Positions 44,283 to 52,925 of a stretch of DNA of 64,000 nt are shown one piece after another. Source of the DNA: WFZT01 sp964571845 (GTDB lineage: Bacteria > Hydrothermota > Hydrothermia > B15-G9 > WFZT01); the NCBI GenBank assembly GCA_964571845.1, contig CAZNDM010000074.1:10194-74193 (forward strand), in the 5' to 3' direction. Below the pieces are notes generated by a model. It had not been told where the DNA came from, did no database searches, and saw nothing but the letters and a program-made list of their open reading frames with translations. How positions within the stretch are numbered: the first letter of the stretch is position 1; each line of letters starts with the position of its first letter. The position numbers were made by a program, and so were the translations under genes.

Positions 44283-45809
44283 ATGTTTGTTTTAACACCC
44301 GATGAACAGAAAAGACTCAGGAAAATTGCCAACAGGGAAATTGGTCTCAAAAACCCTATTCTCACTGAGAATGCTGGTAGAACAGCATTTTCAGTCTTAA
44401 TTGAGGAAATTGACCTCCCTGTTGATAGAGCTGTTGTTGTAATTGGGAAAGGTTACAACGGAGCAGAAGGACTGGTTGTTGCAAGATATCTACTTGAAAA
44501 ATCACGTGAGTTATCAGTTTTTATCGTTGGAAAAAGGAGACATTTGAACAGAGAAGCTAAGGCAAATCTTAAACTTTTTGAAAAGTTCGGTGGAAAAGTC
44601 CGTGAAATTATTACACCGGATATTAACATCAGAAATAAATTTTTAAGAGCAAATCTAATTGTAGATGCAATTTGGGGAACAGGATTTAAGGGAAAACCTG
44701 AAGGAATTTACAGAAATATTATCAGCTGGATAAATGAATCACGTGCCTACACCCTTTCACTCGACATTCCTTCAGGGGTAAATCCGGCTACAGGTGAGGT
44801 TTCAACCGATGCTGTATACGCTGATCTCACTGTAACAATGGTTTTCCCAAAGGTTGGAAACATCTTCTATCCCGGTAAGTTACATACTGGAAAGCTCGTA
44901 ATAGCGGATACTGGAATACCTGAGAAAATAGTGTCACGAGAGGTCAAAAGGGCAACCTTTGAAGAAGAGGATGCCGCGAAATATATCATCACGGGTAATC
45001 CAAACGGTAGAGTACTGTTTATTGGAGAATTAGAAGATTCTTTATTGTCAGCTAATGCCGCAATTAGAATTGGAGCCGGTACTTCCTACATTGCACTTCC
45101 CAAAAAGTATCTCAATTCTGTTTCACCTGTATCCCCAAACGTTGTAGAGCTACCCGTCATTGATAGGGGAGGTATCCTGAACGATGAATCGGCGGATTTT
45201 ATCTGTAACTACGGCCTTGATTTTAATGCCCTTGTAATAAACAGCGAAGCCCATGGAAAAATTTTAAATTCTCAGGGTTTCCTGCGACTGATAAAAAGAT
45301 TCAGGGGATCAATTCTTATCGACTCCCCGGGTGAAGGCCTGCTTGGAATCCATCTAAACTGCCTGAGAAATAGAGAAAACCCTTCTATCCTGATGATTAC
45401 AGCTCAGGAATTTAAAAAATTACTTAACCGTATTAAAGATGAAGATGACGTTGATCTAATAAAATCTGGTGTGGAATTCGCCACTTACAACAATACTGTG
45501 CTCGTTATCAAAGGAACTCCGGCAGTCGTATTCACCCCTGATGGTTTCACCTGGATAAATTCTACGGGTACCCCTGGACTGGCGAGTGGAGACACAGGAA
45601 GAGTACTTACTGGAATGATAGCCGGTTTGTTAACTCAAGGATACTCACCACCCAACGCCTCTATCCTGGCAGTTTTTCTCCATGGACTGGCAGCAGACAT
45701 CGGAGTCATTGACCTTACTAAACACACACTTATTGCCGGGGATCTGATTGAATATATACCCGAAGCGATAAGATATTTAAAAGATTATGAAGACATGGAT
45801 CAAAGTTAG
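44283..45809 (+). CDS. Nnr-like fusion (NAD(P)HX epimerase + dehydratase domains) with altered catalytic motifs
   Basis: A 508-aa protein with the two-domain layout of NAD(P)HX repair enzymes. The epimerase part (1-220) has TENAGRTAFSVL, GKGYNGAEG (canonical GKGNNGGDG), DAIWGTGFKG and SLDIPSGVNPATGEV. The dehydratase part (230-500) keeps KGTPAVVFTPDG and STGTPGLAS but reads GDTGRVL at 436-442 where active enzymes have GGTGDVL, so the catalytic Asp is Arg440. The GPGLG loop and ITPHPGE motif are also lost. The dehydratase domain is probably inactive, and the epimerase site is altered. Nnr ancestry is clear; present activity is doubtful. Confidence 0.82.
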   Translation: MFVLTPDEQKRLRKIANREIGLKNPILTENAGRTAFSVLIEEIDLPVDRAVVVIGKGYNGAEGLVVARYLLEKSRELSVFIVGKRRHLNREAKANLKLFEKFGGKVREIITPDINIRNKFLRANLIVDAIWGTGFKGKPEGIYRNIISWINESRAYTLSLDIPSGVNPATGEVSTDAVYADLTVTMVFPKVGNIFYPGKLHTGKLVIADTGIPEKIVSREVKRATFEEEDAAKYIITGNPNGRVLFIGELEDSLLSANAAIRIGAGTSYIALPKKYLNSVSPVSPNVVELPVIDRGGILNDESADFICNYGLDFNALVINSEAHGKILNSQGFLRLIKRFRGSILIDSPGEGLLGIHLNCLRNRENPSILMITAQEFKKLLNRIKDEDDVDLIKSGVEFATYNNTVLVIKGTPAVVFTPDGFTWINSTGTPGLASGDTGRVLTGMIAGLLTQGYSPPNASILAVFLHGLAADIGVIDLTKHTLIAGDLIEYIPEAIRYLKDYEDMDQS

Positions 45810-47211
45810 CCTTTTAATCCTCTTAATTTCAAGCTTAAAAGCTTATAGCACACTTAACATCGGCAAATTCCTATATGTCAACTCCATCGTTAAACAGAGC
45901 AATAGACTGGTGGTAGCGACCGATGGTGGAGTTTTTCTATACAATCTCTTTGACAATAAGATTGAGCACACACTTGTTACACAATTTGCTGTCAAGTTGT
46001 GTATTATTCAGAACTTACTTACTGGATTTTTTGTTGACTACATGGGCAATCTTTACAGATGGGATATTGGACATGACGAGAAATACTTCATCTCCAGTGT
46101 CGGGCCTGCAACTTCCCTCGGTGTATGCTGTGATAAAATCTATATCGAAAACAATGGTAATGTAACTGCATATACCAACTCAGGTATTCGTATAGGACCG
46201 GCAAAACCTGAACCAGGGACATATTGGGTGGGAAAGATAAATTCTATAAAGCGTGGAGACGACAAAATTATTTTCCTTCAACCTTACTTTTTTATAGACA
46301 ATTATGCTGGAAGAATTGATTTTTCATATTTTTACAAAAATTTCACTGATCTGTGGGTCGGGACAAGAGGAAAGGGGATCTATAAATACGATTTGAATCT
46401 GAGGATAAAAACAGATTCCATTCAGATTGGACTTCCTTTTAGAGAAGTACAGTCAATTGCCTCTGATGGAAAATACATTTTTATCGGGGGGAATAACGGA
46501 TTGGTTAGATTTGATGGGAACATCTGGATGCCCATACTTTCTGGAGGTCAATCTGGTCTCTCATGTCCCAATATCCTTAAACTCGAAGTAGCTGATCAAC
46601 GTTTAATAATTGGTACTCAATGCGACATAGAATATCTTGGTAAATACAGAATTAACCGTTTAATACGTAATGCTACTCTCCTCGGGGTCTCCAGAAATAT
46701 AATTATTGCTCAGAACAACGATCATGTATATTATTTCAATCTCAGTGGAGCAGTATTGAAAGAATTCAAATTCCCTTATAAGATAAAGAAAATCTTAAAC
46801 TTTGGAAGCTCTGAACTCCTTCTCGCCAATGATAATATTCTTAAAATTTCTGATTCTACTATTCTCCCATTAAGGAGTTTGAATGCGTTTTCTCCCATCT
46901 ATTCAATGACAGTATCTAAGGACACCCTCTTCGTACTTTCAGAAATAGGTCTATTAGAGGTATCGGACGGGATTATCGAGAAGCTGGTCCTCCCCTTTAG
47001 ACCAGCCTCGAATACTCCTTATCCAATGATCTGTATCAGGGAAAAAATATTCATCGGAAGTACCGACGGCCTATACATGTTTAACAGAAAAACGGGAAAT
47101 CTTGAGAAAATTTTCTGTAGCCTCCCGGACAATCGTGTGAATACGTTATCATACTGGCATGGTAAATTATTCGTAGGTACGCCTTCAGGATTGTGTATAA
47201 TCACTCCCTAA
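45787..47211 (+). CDS. Exported beta-propeller-like protein
   Basis: A 474-aa protein with a signal-like N-terminus (KVSLLILLISSLKAYS) and repeating segments of the type GGVFLYNLFDNKI, GKYIFIGGNNGLVRFDG, EIGLLEVSDGII, STDGLYMFNRKTGN and TPSGLCIITP. These resemble two-component-regulator propeller repeats used as sensors or scaffolds. No kinase or other output domain follows. It overlaps nnr by 23 nt at its start and the regulator gene by 4 nt at its end (convergent). Confidence 0.68.
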   Translation: MKTWIKVSLLILLISSLKAYSTLNIGKFLYVNSIVKQSNRLVVATDGGVFLYNLFDNKIEHTLVTQFAVKLCIIQNLLTGFFVDYMGNLYRWDIGHDEKYFISSVGPATSLGVCCDKIYIENNGNVTAYTNSGIRIGPAKPEPGTYWVGKINSIKRGDDKIIFLQPYFFIDNYAGRIDFSYFYKNFTDLWVGTRGKGIYKYDLNLRIKTDSIQIGLPFREVQSIASDGKYIFIGGNNGLVRFDGNIWMPILSGGQSGLSCPNILKLEVADQRLIIGTQCDIEYLGKYRINRLIRNATLLGVSRNIIIAQNNDHVYYFNLSGAVLKEFKFPYKIKKILNFGSSELLLANDNILKISDSTILPLRSLNAFSPIYSMTVSKDTLFVLSEIGLLEVSDGIIEKLVLPFRPASNTPYPMICIREKIFIGSTDGLYMFNRKTGNLEKIFCSLPDNRVNTLSYWHGKLFVGTPSGLCIITP

Positions 47212-49367
47212 CTATTCTCCTTTAGATTATTCAGGAGACTCTTTATATCCGGTGAAGGCTCAATGTCATAACGTTTTTTTAAAGTTCTCTCGTAGAGTTT
47301 AAACACCTTGACGGCATTTGCACGTTCCCCGGATTCAAGTAGAAGATTTATATAACTCTTCACAATGTTGTCATTCGTTGGATCAACAAAGAACGCCTTA
47401 TCAAGAAGCACCTTCATTTTACCTCTCTCTCCACTTTCACTGTAAAACTTGACAAGCATCTGGACAGCCTGGAAATAGAGATTCCTCAAACGTTCTCTCT
47501 CAATATAAACAAAATCACTGTAAATATCATCCTCAAGAAAGTCACCTCTATAAAGTTCAACTGCCCTTTCGAGTTTGACAACAGCTTCTTTCCTATCAAC
47601 CGTGCGAGTGGCCTCTTTAATGAGATTTTCAAAAACTACAGTATCGAGAGTCACTTCGTCTATGTATAAACCGTACTTTCCATCGGCATAAACTATTATC
47701 GAAGGCTTATCATCCTTCAGTAGCCAGGGCTCTATCACATCGCGGAGTAAGGAAATATAGACTCTAAGCTTACCATGAGATTTCTCCGGATTCTCCCCTG
47801 GCCAGATGGATTCCATGATATAATCCCGTGGAAGCAATTTATTCTTATTTACCACGAAAAATTTAAACAGGTCTCTAACAGACGGCCTCTTCCAATCAGT
47901 CGACGTGATCTTATAAGGACCAATAAAGACTTCAAAGTTCCCAAACGTGTAAATATTTATGTTATATCTTGCTCTATACTCAGAAACGAGAGTTCGATAA
48001 CTTTCCTTTTCTTCAGGAGTTTTAAGTTTTGTTTTTATGGCAAGGAATAAATGAGGATGAAAAGTGGGTGATTTTATCAGGTTCTTGATAATCTCCTTAA
48101 TGGAGAATTCCTGAACGACACCATGGATAAATTCATTATCTCCAAGCAAAGACGCAACCTTAACAAAAAATTCTGGATATTCAATCTCTCTCTTAATCTC
48201 GTTCATTACATAAATGAGGTCTTTTTTAAATAGCGTGAAATAACCTATTCTGCCGTGTCTTTTCTGTATACATTTATAAATTCTGTTAAATAGATCGACT
48301 GCATCCTTTCTTAGTCCTCTTTTCAGCAGAAATTTTGCATAAACTGGAAGAATTACAATTAAGTCGTTACAAAATTCTTCCCCAAGGGCATTCTTTACCT
48401 TCACAGGGTTAATGGATTCCTGTTCGGTGATGGATTTCATAAAATAGGCAATTTTATACTCATAGGTATCCTTGTGTCCCCATCTTTTCAATATCTCATC
48501 AGCATGTTCCCTCACCTGTGAAAGTACCCCAAGCTTGTAGGCGAGAAGCAGGGAAACAATATGAAATGTCAGAAAATCATGGGCTTTATCAGTTTCAACC
48601 AACAATTTTTCCGACATTTTCAGATACTCCTGCGCTTGCCTATCCTTACCCAGCAGGAGAAATATTTTCGCAAATCCGTTTGAAATTGCAATTCTCAATG
48701 TCCCCGGTTCCAGACATTTCCCATGTTTTATTTCCTCAACAACCTTCAATGCATTATCTGAATCCTTCATTTCTGCATAAAGTTCTGCAAGATTGATCAG
48801 GTTATTGCAAAAAATGGGCCTGAGATCAATCCGTGATGATAATTTTGCAGATTCCTTGTACATATCAAGTGCATTTTTTATATCACCTCTCACATCATAA
48901 GCTACAGCAAGATTGGATAAGGCAGTCACAATTAAATGCAAGTCACCACGCTCCTCTGCTACTGAGAGGGCTTTCTTTAAATAATCAATCGTATTGTCAA
49001 TTCTATTGATATAAAAATAACCGGTAGCAAGATCGATGAGGTAAGACGCATACTGTGGAGTATTCCTCATCTCACCCTCAATGCCTCTCAAAATCTGGAT
49101 TCCAACATCAAAATTTCCCTTACCGATCTCGACTCCACCCAAACCCCATAATGAGTAGGCTTTTATTTTGGGATCAGGAGAGTTTTTCGATTTTTTAAAA
49201 CATACCTCGGCTTCAAAGAATCTGTTCAAAAATTTATACCCCATACCAAGAAAAAGATAAACTTCACAATCCTTTTTATCATCCGGTATCTTCTCAAGCA
49301 AGTTTACCCCCTCTTCATACTTACCGCGGTAGTACAAATCTATTACCTTATCTATAACGTCTCTCAT
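47208..49367 (-). CDS. SARP-like transcriptional regulator: N-terminal TPRs, C-terminal winged helix and BTAD domain
   Basis: A 719-aa protein. Residues 1-460 are helical TPR-like repeats (YLFLGMGYKFLNRFFEAEVC, LVVTALSNLAVAYDVRGDIK-like and similar). From about 470, IYTFGNFEVFIGPYKI starts an OmpR/PhoB-type winged helix with RDYIMESIWPGENPEKSHGK, then LRVYISLLRDVIEP. The BTAD region follows (ELYRGDFLEDDIYSDFVYIE to the end). In Streptomyces SARPs the winged helix comes first; here the order is reversed and no NB-ARC domain is present. The short upstream region carries SARP-type repeats, so it probably controls itself and the C11 protease unit. Confidence 0.82.
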   Translation of the reverse strand: MRDVIDKVIDLYYRGKYEEGVNLLEKIPDDKKDCEVYLFLGMGYKFLNRFFEAEVCFKKSKNSPDPKIKAYSLWGLGGVEIGKGNFDVGIQILRGIEGEMRNTPQYASYLIDLATGYFYINRIDNTIDYLKKALSVAEERGDLHLIVTALSNLAVAYDVRGDIKNALDMYKESAKLSSRIDLRPIFCNNLINLAELYAEMKDSDNALKVVEEIKHGKCLEPGTLRIAISNGFAKIFLLLGKDRQAQEYLKMSEKLLVETDKAHDFLTFHIVSLLLAYKLGVLSQVREHADEILKRWGHKDTYEYKIAYFMKSITEQESINPVKVKNALGEEFCNDLIVILPVYAKFLLKRGLRKDAVDLFNRIYKCIQKRHGRIGYFTLFKKDLIYVMNEIKREIEYPEFFVKVASLLGDNEFIHGVVQEFSIKEIIKNLIKSPTFHPHLFLAIKTKLKTPEEKESYRTLVSEYRARYNINIYTFGNFEVFIGPYKITSTDWKRPSVRDLFKFFVVNKNKLLPRDYIMESIWPGENPEKSHGKLRVYISLLRDVIEPWLLKDDKPSIIVYADGKYGLYIDEVTLDTVVFENLIKEATRTVDRKEAVVKLERAVELYRGDFLEDDIYSDFVYIERERLRNLYFQAVQMLVKFYSESGERGKMKVLLDKAFFVDPTNDNIVKSYINLLLESGERANAVKVFKLYERTLKKRYDIEPSPDIKSLLNNLKENS

Positions 49368-49373
49368 AACCTT

Positions 49374-49417
49374 GTTAACACCACGTTAACAATTTTGTAA
49401 CACCTAAATTTTAACAT
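49374..49417. promoter_or_regulatory. SARP-type operator: three heptamers at 11-bp spacing plus -10 box
   Basis: GTTAACA at 49374-49380, GTTAACA at 49385-49391 and TGTAACA at 49396-49402 lie exactly 11 bp apart on one face of the helix. Nine bases later comes TAACAT (49412-49417), then 7 nt to ATG 49425. SARP activators bind heptamer direct repeats at 11-bp spacing with the last one about 8 bp before the -10. The first repeat is 6 bp from the regulator's own start codon. Confidence 0.65.
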
Positions 49418-49424
49418 AATACGC

Positions 49425-49598
49425 ATGGTAAAGAAATTTTTTACAATGGAATTTGTTAAAACGGACGATGGCCAGGTCAGAATCGTTGTAAAAATCCTCG
49501 AAAAAGAAATTAAAGAAAAGATTTTCAAATCTATAGATGAGACCCTCAGTTTCCTTAAAGAAAAATTTTTAGAGGAGGTGAAAAGGAATGAGGAATAA
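49425..49598 (+). CDS. Small 57-aa ORF upstream of the C11 protease
   Basis: Begins MVKKFFTMEFVKTDDGQVRI and continues as a charged, probably helical chain ending KFLEEVKRNEE. No signal peptide or known family. The ATG is 7 nt after the TAACAT box, so the message could be leaderless. An internal ATG at 49446 is an alternative. The 3' end overlaps the protease start by 11 nt and contains its ribosome site (AGAGGAGG), consistent with a leader peptide or a small partner protein. Coding status is plausible, not proven. Confidence 0.5.
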   Translation: MVKKFFTMEFVKTDDGQVRIVVKILEKEIKEKIFKSIDETLSFLKEKFLEEVKRNEE

Positions 49599-51231
49599 AT
49601 TCGTTGTTGGCATATTGGGCATAATAATCCTTGCAATTGCAGGATGCAAAAGCTCAACAACAGGCTCACCAGCACCATCAAATCCCAGCTGGACTATCAT
49701 TGGGTATCTCGATGGAAACAATAATCTCGATATCAGCAACAATGGAACTTCCTACGTGATTGAAGATGCCCAGAATCTCGAACTTGTAGGAAGCACAGAA
49801 GATGTCAACATAATAGTTGCCGTTGGTTCAATCAAAAAAGGAGGTATCGTCAAATACTACTTCATTGAACATCATGAACATGAATTACCAGATTCTCTAA
49901 GCTCACCGGTGCTCGAAAATCTGGGAACACGCGATATGTCTGATCCTACCACATTACAACAATTTATTGAATATGCGGTCGAACACTACCCTGCCGATCA
50001 CTATGCTCTCCTCATCGATGATCATGGAGGCGGATGGAGAGGATGCTGTGCTGACGACCAGAATGGCTCAGGAAATCTCATGTCACTAAATCAACTCAAA
50101 TCGGCTATCCAGAATGCAAACGTGCACTTCGATCTTGTAATTTTCCACGCTTGCCTTATGGGACAGGCAGAAGTTGGTTATCAGCTCAAGGATATCGCAG
50201 ATTACATGGTTGCATCAGAATTTACATTGCCCATGCAGAGCGTTTTAAACGCTCCAGAATGGCTCGACTCCCTCGTGAATAGACCATCCATGTCTGCCCG
50301 GGAACTCTCCATGAAAATAGCTGAAGCTGTCTACAACGCTGGCCAGAGACTCCAGAAAATCGTTCACATGGCCGCTATTGATCTGAACTATATGAATGCA
50401 CTGGGGGCAGACATTGGTGTACTGGGTAATAGAATAGTTGACAACGTCAATGGACACTGGGATGAGGTAAGAGATGCGTGGGGAAGAACTCATTATACCC
50501 AGTACGATGACCCAACTTTCGTTGATATCAGAGAATTTATAAATAATTTGAAAAATGAACCTAATGTCGGACAGAATCCCTCTATCAGAAATGCAGCAGA
50601 TAACGTACTGAATGACCTAAATGAGGCCGTTCTTAGAACCTACACCAATGCACCAGGACTTACCCGTGGAGGCCTCACTATATATTTTCCCTCTACTCAA
50701 GCCGAATTCCAGCAGGATTCAGCCGCCTATGCATCTATTGATTTCGTACATACCAACTGGATCAACTTCATCCACCAATTCATTATTAATGCTGGCGGAG
50801 GCGGTGGAGGTGGCACTGGATCGGTCACAATCAGTGGGAATCTCACAACTGCCGGAGGAGAAACACAATTTACACCTATAGCAGTTTTCAGCCACGACCA
50901 GATTCTTGATCAGAATGATACTCAGGTACAGGGTAATCCTATTGGTATAGGGAACTTTAACCTGACCTTTCAGGTCCCTGAAGGTTATGGACAGGGGGAT
51001 TATATCCTCTTCGTCTTCCTCGGTACCCACTGCTTCGATCTGGACGGAGATGGACAGGCAGATGATGTCTTTGTAGGTTTCTATCCCGAACCGGATCAGC
51101 AGGGTAACATAGTGTTCACAAATCTTCAGGAATCCTTTACCGGTGTGACTGTTGATGCAAACTACTACATACAGAATGGATGTGGTGGAAAAAGTAGAAT
51201 ATTTGGAAAAGTTCATCTTATTGGAAAATAA
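49588..51231 (+). CDS. Clostripain family (C11) cysteine protease, lipoprotein
   Basis: A 547-aa exported protein. The lipobox IAGC puts the lipidated Cys at residue 20. The C11 fold shows WTIIGYLDGNNNLD (~35-48), the catalytic His in LLIDDHGGGW (H146) and the catalytic Cys in FHACLMGQAEVGYQL (C189). Most C11 proteases read DACLM; here the Asp is His187. A Gly linker (~405-412) leads to a C-terminal beta domain with a Ca-like loop DLDGDGQADD. It is followed directly by a terminator hairpin. Probably a surface or periplasmic protease under control of the divergent SARP-like regulator. Confidence 0.87.
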   Translation: MRNKFVVGILGIIILAIAGCKSSTTGSPAPSNPSWTIIGYLDGNNNLDISNNGTSYVIEDAQNLELVGSTEDVNIIVAVGSIKKGGIVKYYFIEHHEHELPDSLSSPVLENLGTRDMSDPTTLQQFIEYAVEHYPADHYALLIDDHGGGWRGCCADDQNGSGNLMSLNQLKSAIQNANVHFDLVIFHACLMGQAEVGYQLKDIADYMVASEFTLPMQSVLNAPEWLDSLVNRPSMSARELSMKIAEAVYNAGQRLQKIVHMAAIDLNYMNALGADIGVLGNRIVDNVNGHWDEVRDAWGRTHYTQYDDPTFVDIREFINNLKNEPNVGQNPSIRNAADNVLNDLNEAVLRTYTNAPGLTRGGLTIYFPSTQAEFQQDSAAYASIDFVHTNWINFIHQFIINAGGGGGGGTGSVTISGNLTTAGGETQFTPIAVFSHDQILDQNDTQVQGNPIGIGNFNLTFQVPEGYGQGDYILFVFLGTHCFDLDGDGQADDVFVGFYPEPDQQGNIVFTNLQESFTGVTVDANYYIQNGCGGKSRIFGKVHLIGK

Positions 51232-51238
51232 GTGATAA

Positions 51239-51273
51239 GTTCGGGGCGCTGCGCAAAGCGCAGCGCCCCGAAC
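51239..51273. terminator. Perfect 16-bp GC-rich hairpin after the C11 protease
   Basis: GTTCGGGGCGCTGCGC, loop AAA, then the exact reverse complement, 7 nt after the stop codon. No T tract follows (AACATATT). Confidence 0.75.
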
Positions 51274-51867
51274 AACATATTAACACCTCCTGAATGCCAA
51301 TTCTCCTCCAATTCAACAACTCATCACCTTTGGAACATCTCCCCTCTGTTCCTCCAGTACTCTAAAACAGTAATAGATAAGTTGCCTCAAAGAATAAATG
51401 GCAAAAATACAGGAATTCCAGCTCATCACATCGTCTCTCAAAATCGGGCACTCCATGTACAGACTGCTCACTTCGGCAATGTTAATGTCATCGCAAAGTA
51501 ACCATTGCGATTTACACATATATTCTGGGCCCCAATGGGTAATATCAACAAATAGAAGGGAAATTTAAGAGTTCCTCCACCGCAGAGGGGCGATGAAATA
51601 GATTTTACACATCTTTTGACCTCAAAATAGTATGAAGACCTATTCTGATCTTCTTCCCTGAGAGTTTTAAATGGAAGAAAATTAAATGCCACCTTTCCAA
51701 TTTTAAAAGGCAAAAAATTTACCAATTTTTTCATACTGCAAAAAATAATGCAAAAACGGTGCACCAATCTACCTTCTCTGATGTATTACAACAAAATTGT
51801 GAAAAAATCCCCATCCAACCCCTCCGGGCGATAATCCACCAGCTCCTTTCCCCAGACCCCCTCTTTA
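51274..51867. other. Non-coding gap between convergent units
   Basis: About 590 nt between two terminator hairpins. No gene, tRNA or clear repeat seen. CCAGACC at 51852-51858 could pair with GGTCTGG at 51868-51874, the left arm of the following hairpin, giving an alternative fold. Confidence 0.6.
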
Positions 51868-51904
51868 GGTCTGGTGGAGCCCCCTTCGGGGGCTCCACCA
51901 GACC
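51868..51904. terminator. Perfect 17-bp GC-rich hairpin after etfA
   Basis: GGTCTGGTGGAGCCCCC, loop TTC, then the exact reverse complement. It lies 6 nt past the etfA stop on the minus strand and would end the leftward ald-thiolase-etfBA transcript. Confidence 0.75.
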
Positions 51905-51910
51905 CTACAA

Positions 51911-52912
51911 TTAATCAACTTTATAAACTTCCTTCAATTCCTTTATCAATTCCGGTACCACCTTGAAGAGATCGTCCACAATTCCGTAATCCGCTACCTT
52001 GAAGATCGGAGCCTCAGGATCCTTATTGACCGCTACTATAACCTTCGATGTCCTCATACCTGCAAGATGCTGGATCGCTCCTGAAATGCCGAACGCCATG
52101 TACAGTTTGGGAGCCACCACCTTACCTGTCTGACCAACCTGGTGAGAGTGATCAATCCAGCCACTATCAACGGCAACACGGGATGCACCAAGTGCAACCT
52201 TCCCTACACCAGCCTTATTTAAAACATCGATAAGCTGGCGGAGAAGCTCAAATCCCTCTGGACCTTTGACTCCTCTACCACCTGAAACGATTATGTCAGC
52301 CTCCGTAACATCAATTTCGCCTGTCTCCTTTTCCTTGACCTGAAGGACTTTAGCCTTGAAGTCGTCATCTGATAGATCAACACTTAACTCCTCTGCCGAG
52401 GCACTTCTCGACGAGTCGGGCTCCCCCTTCTCGAAGATCTTTGGCCTGAGTGAGATGATGGCTGGCTCAGCAGAAAGTTCAAAAGTTCCGTAAACCTTAC
52501 CTGCATAGAGGGGCTTGACCACTTCAAATTTTCCGTCTTTGTATTCAAGTCCTGTGATGTCAGAAACCATTGGAACACCAAATTTTGCGGCAACTCTGGG
52601 AGCAAGATCCTTACCGAGGCTCGTTGCTGAGAGCAAAAATACTTTTGCATCAGCCTTGTCCATTGCAGCTTTTACAGCCTTCGCATAGGGTACAGTGAGA
52701 TAATTCTGCAATCTATCATCTGAGACCTTGAGGATCACATCTGCGCCATACTGTGCAAGTGTGTTATCAAATCCATCGGTCTTTCCAATCAAAAGTGCAT
52801 AAACCTTGCCACCTGAAGCATCGGCGATCTTTCTCGCCGTATTTAAAGCCTCAAGTGAAAACTCTCTAACTTCATCCTTTTTCGTTTCAATATAAACCAG
52901 GATGTTTGCCAT
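51911..52912 (-). CDS. etfA: Electron transfer flavoprotein alpha subunit
   Basis: FAD-carrying subunit of ETF, 333 aa. The C-terminal FAD domain has IVSGGRGVKGPEGFELL, GASRVAVDSGWIDHSHQVGQ, then TGKVVAPKLYMAFGISGAIQ, HLAGMRTSKVIVAVN and APIFKVADYGIV, the standard signature. A clear ribosome site (GGAGGGAG) precedes the ATG. It lies 13 nt after etfB in the ald-thiolase-etfB-etfA unit. It passes electrons between acyl-CoA or other dehydrogenases and downstream acceptors; no acyl-CoA dehydrogenase is in the window. Confidence 0.96.
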   Translation of the reverse strand: MANILVYIETKKDEVREFSLEALNTARKIADASGGKVYALLIGKTDGFDNTLAQYGADVILKVSDDRLQNYLTVPYAKAVKAAMDKADAKVFLLSATSLGKDLAPRVAAKFGVPMVSDITGLEYKDGKFEVVKPLYAGKVYGTFELSAEPAIISLRPKIFEKGEPDSSRSASAEELSVDLSDDDFKAKVLQVKEKETGEIDVTEADIIVSGGRGVKGPEGFELLRQLIDVLNKAGVGKVALGASRVAVDSGWIDHSHQVGQTGKVVAPKLYMAFGISGAIQHLAGMRTSKVIVAVNKDPEAPIFKVADYGIVDDLFKVVPELIKELKEVYKVD

Positions 52913-52925
52913 TTTTCTCCCTCCT

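Noticed and set aside
49364..49681. 105-aa minus-strand ORF over the regulator/protease intergenic region
   Set aside because: It lies antisense to the SARP-type operator, the 57-aa frame and the protease signal peptide, and has no recognisable features.
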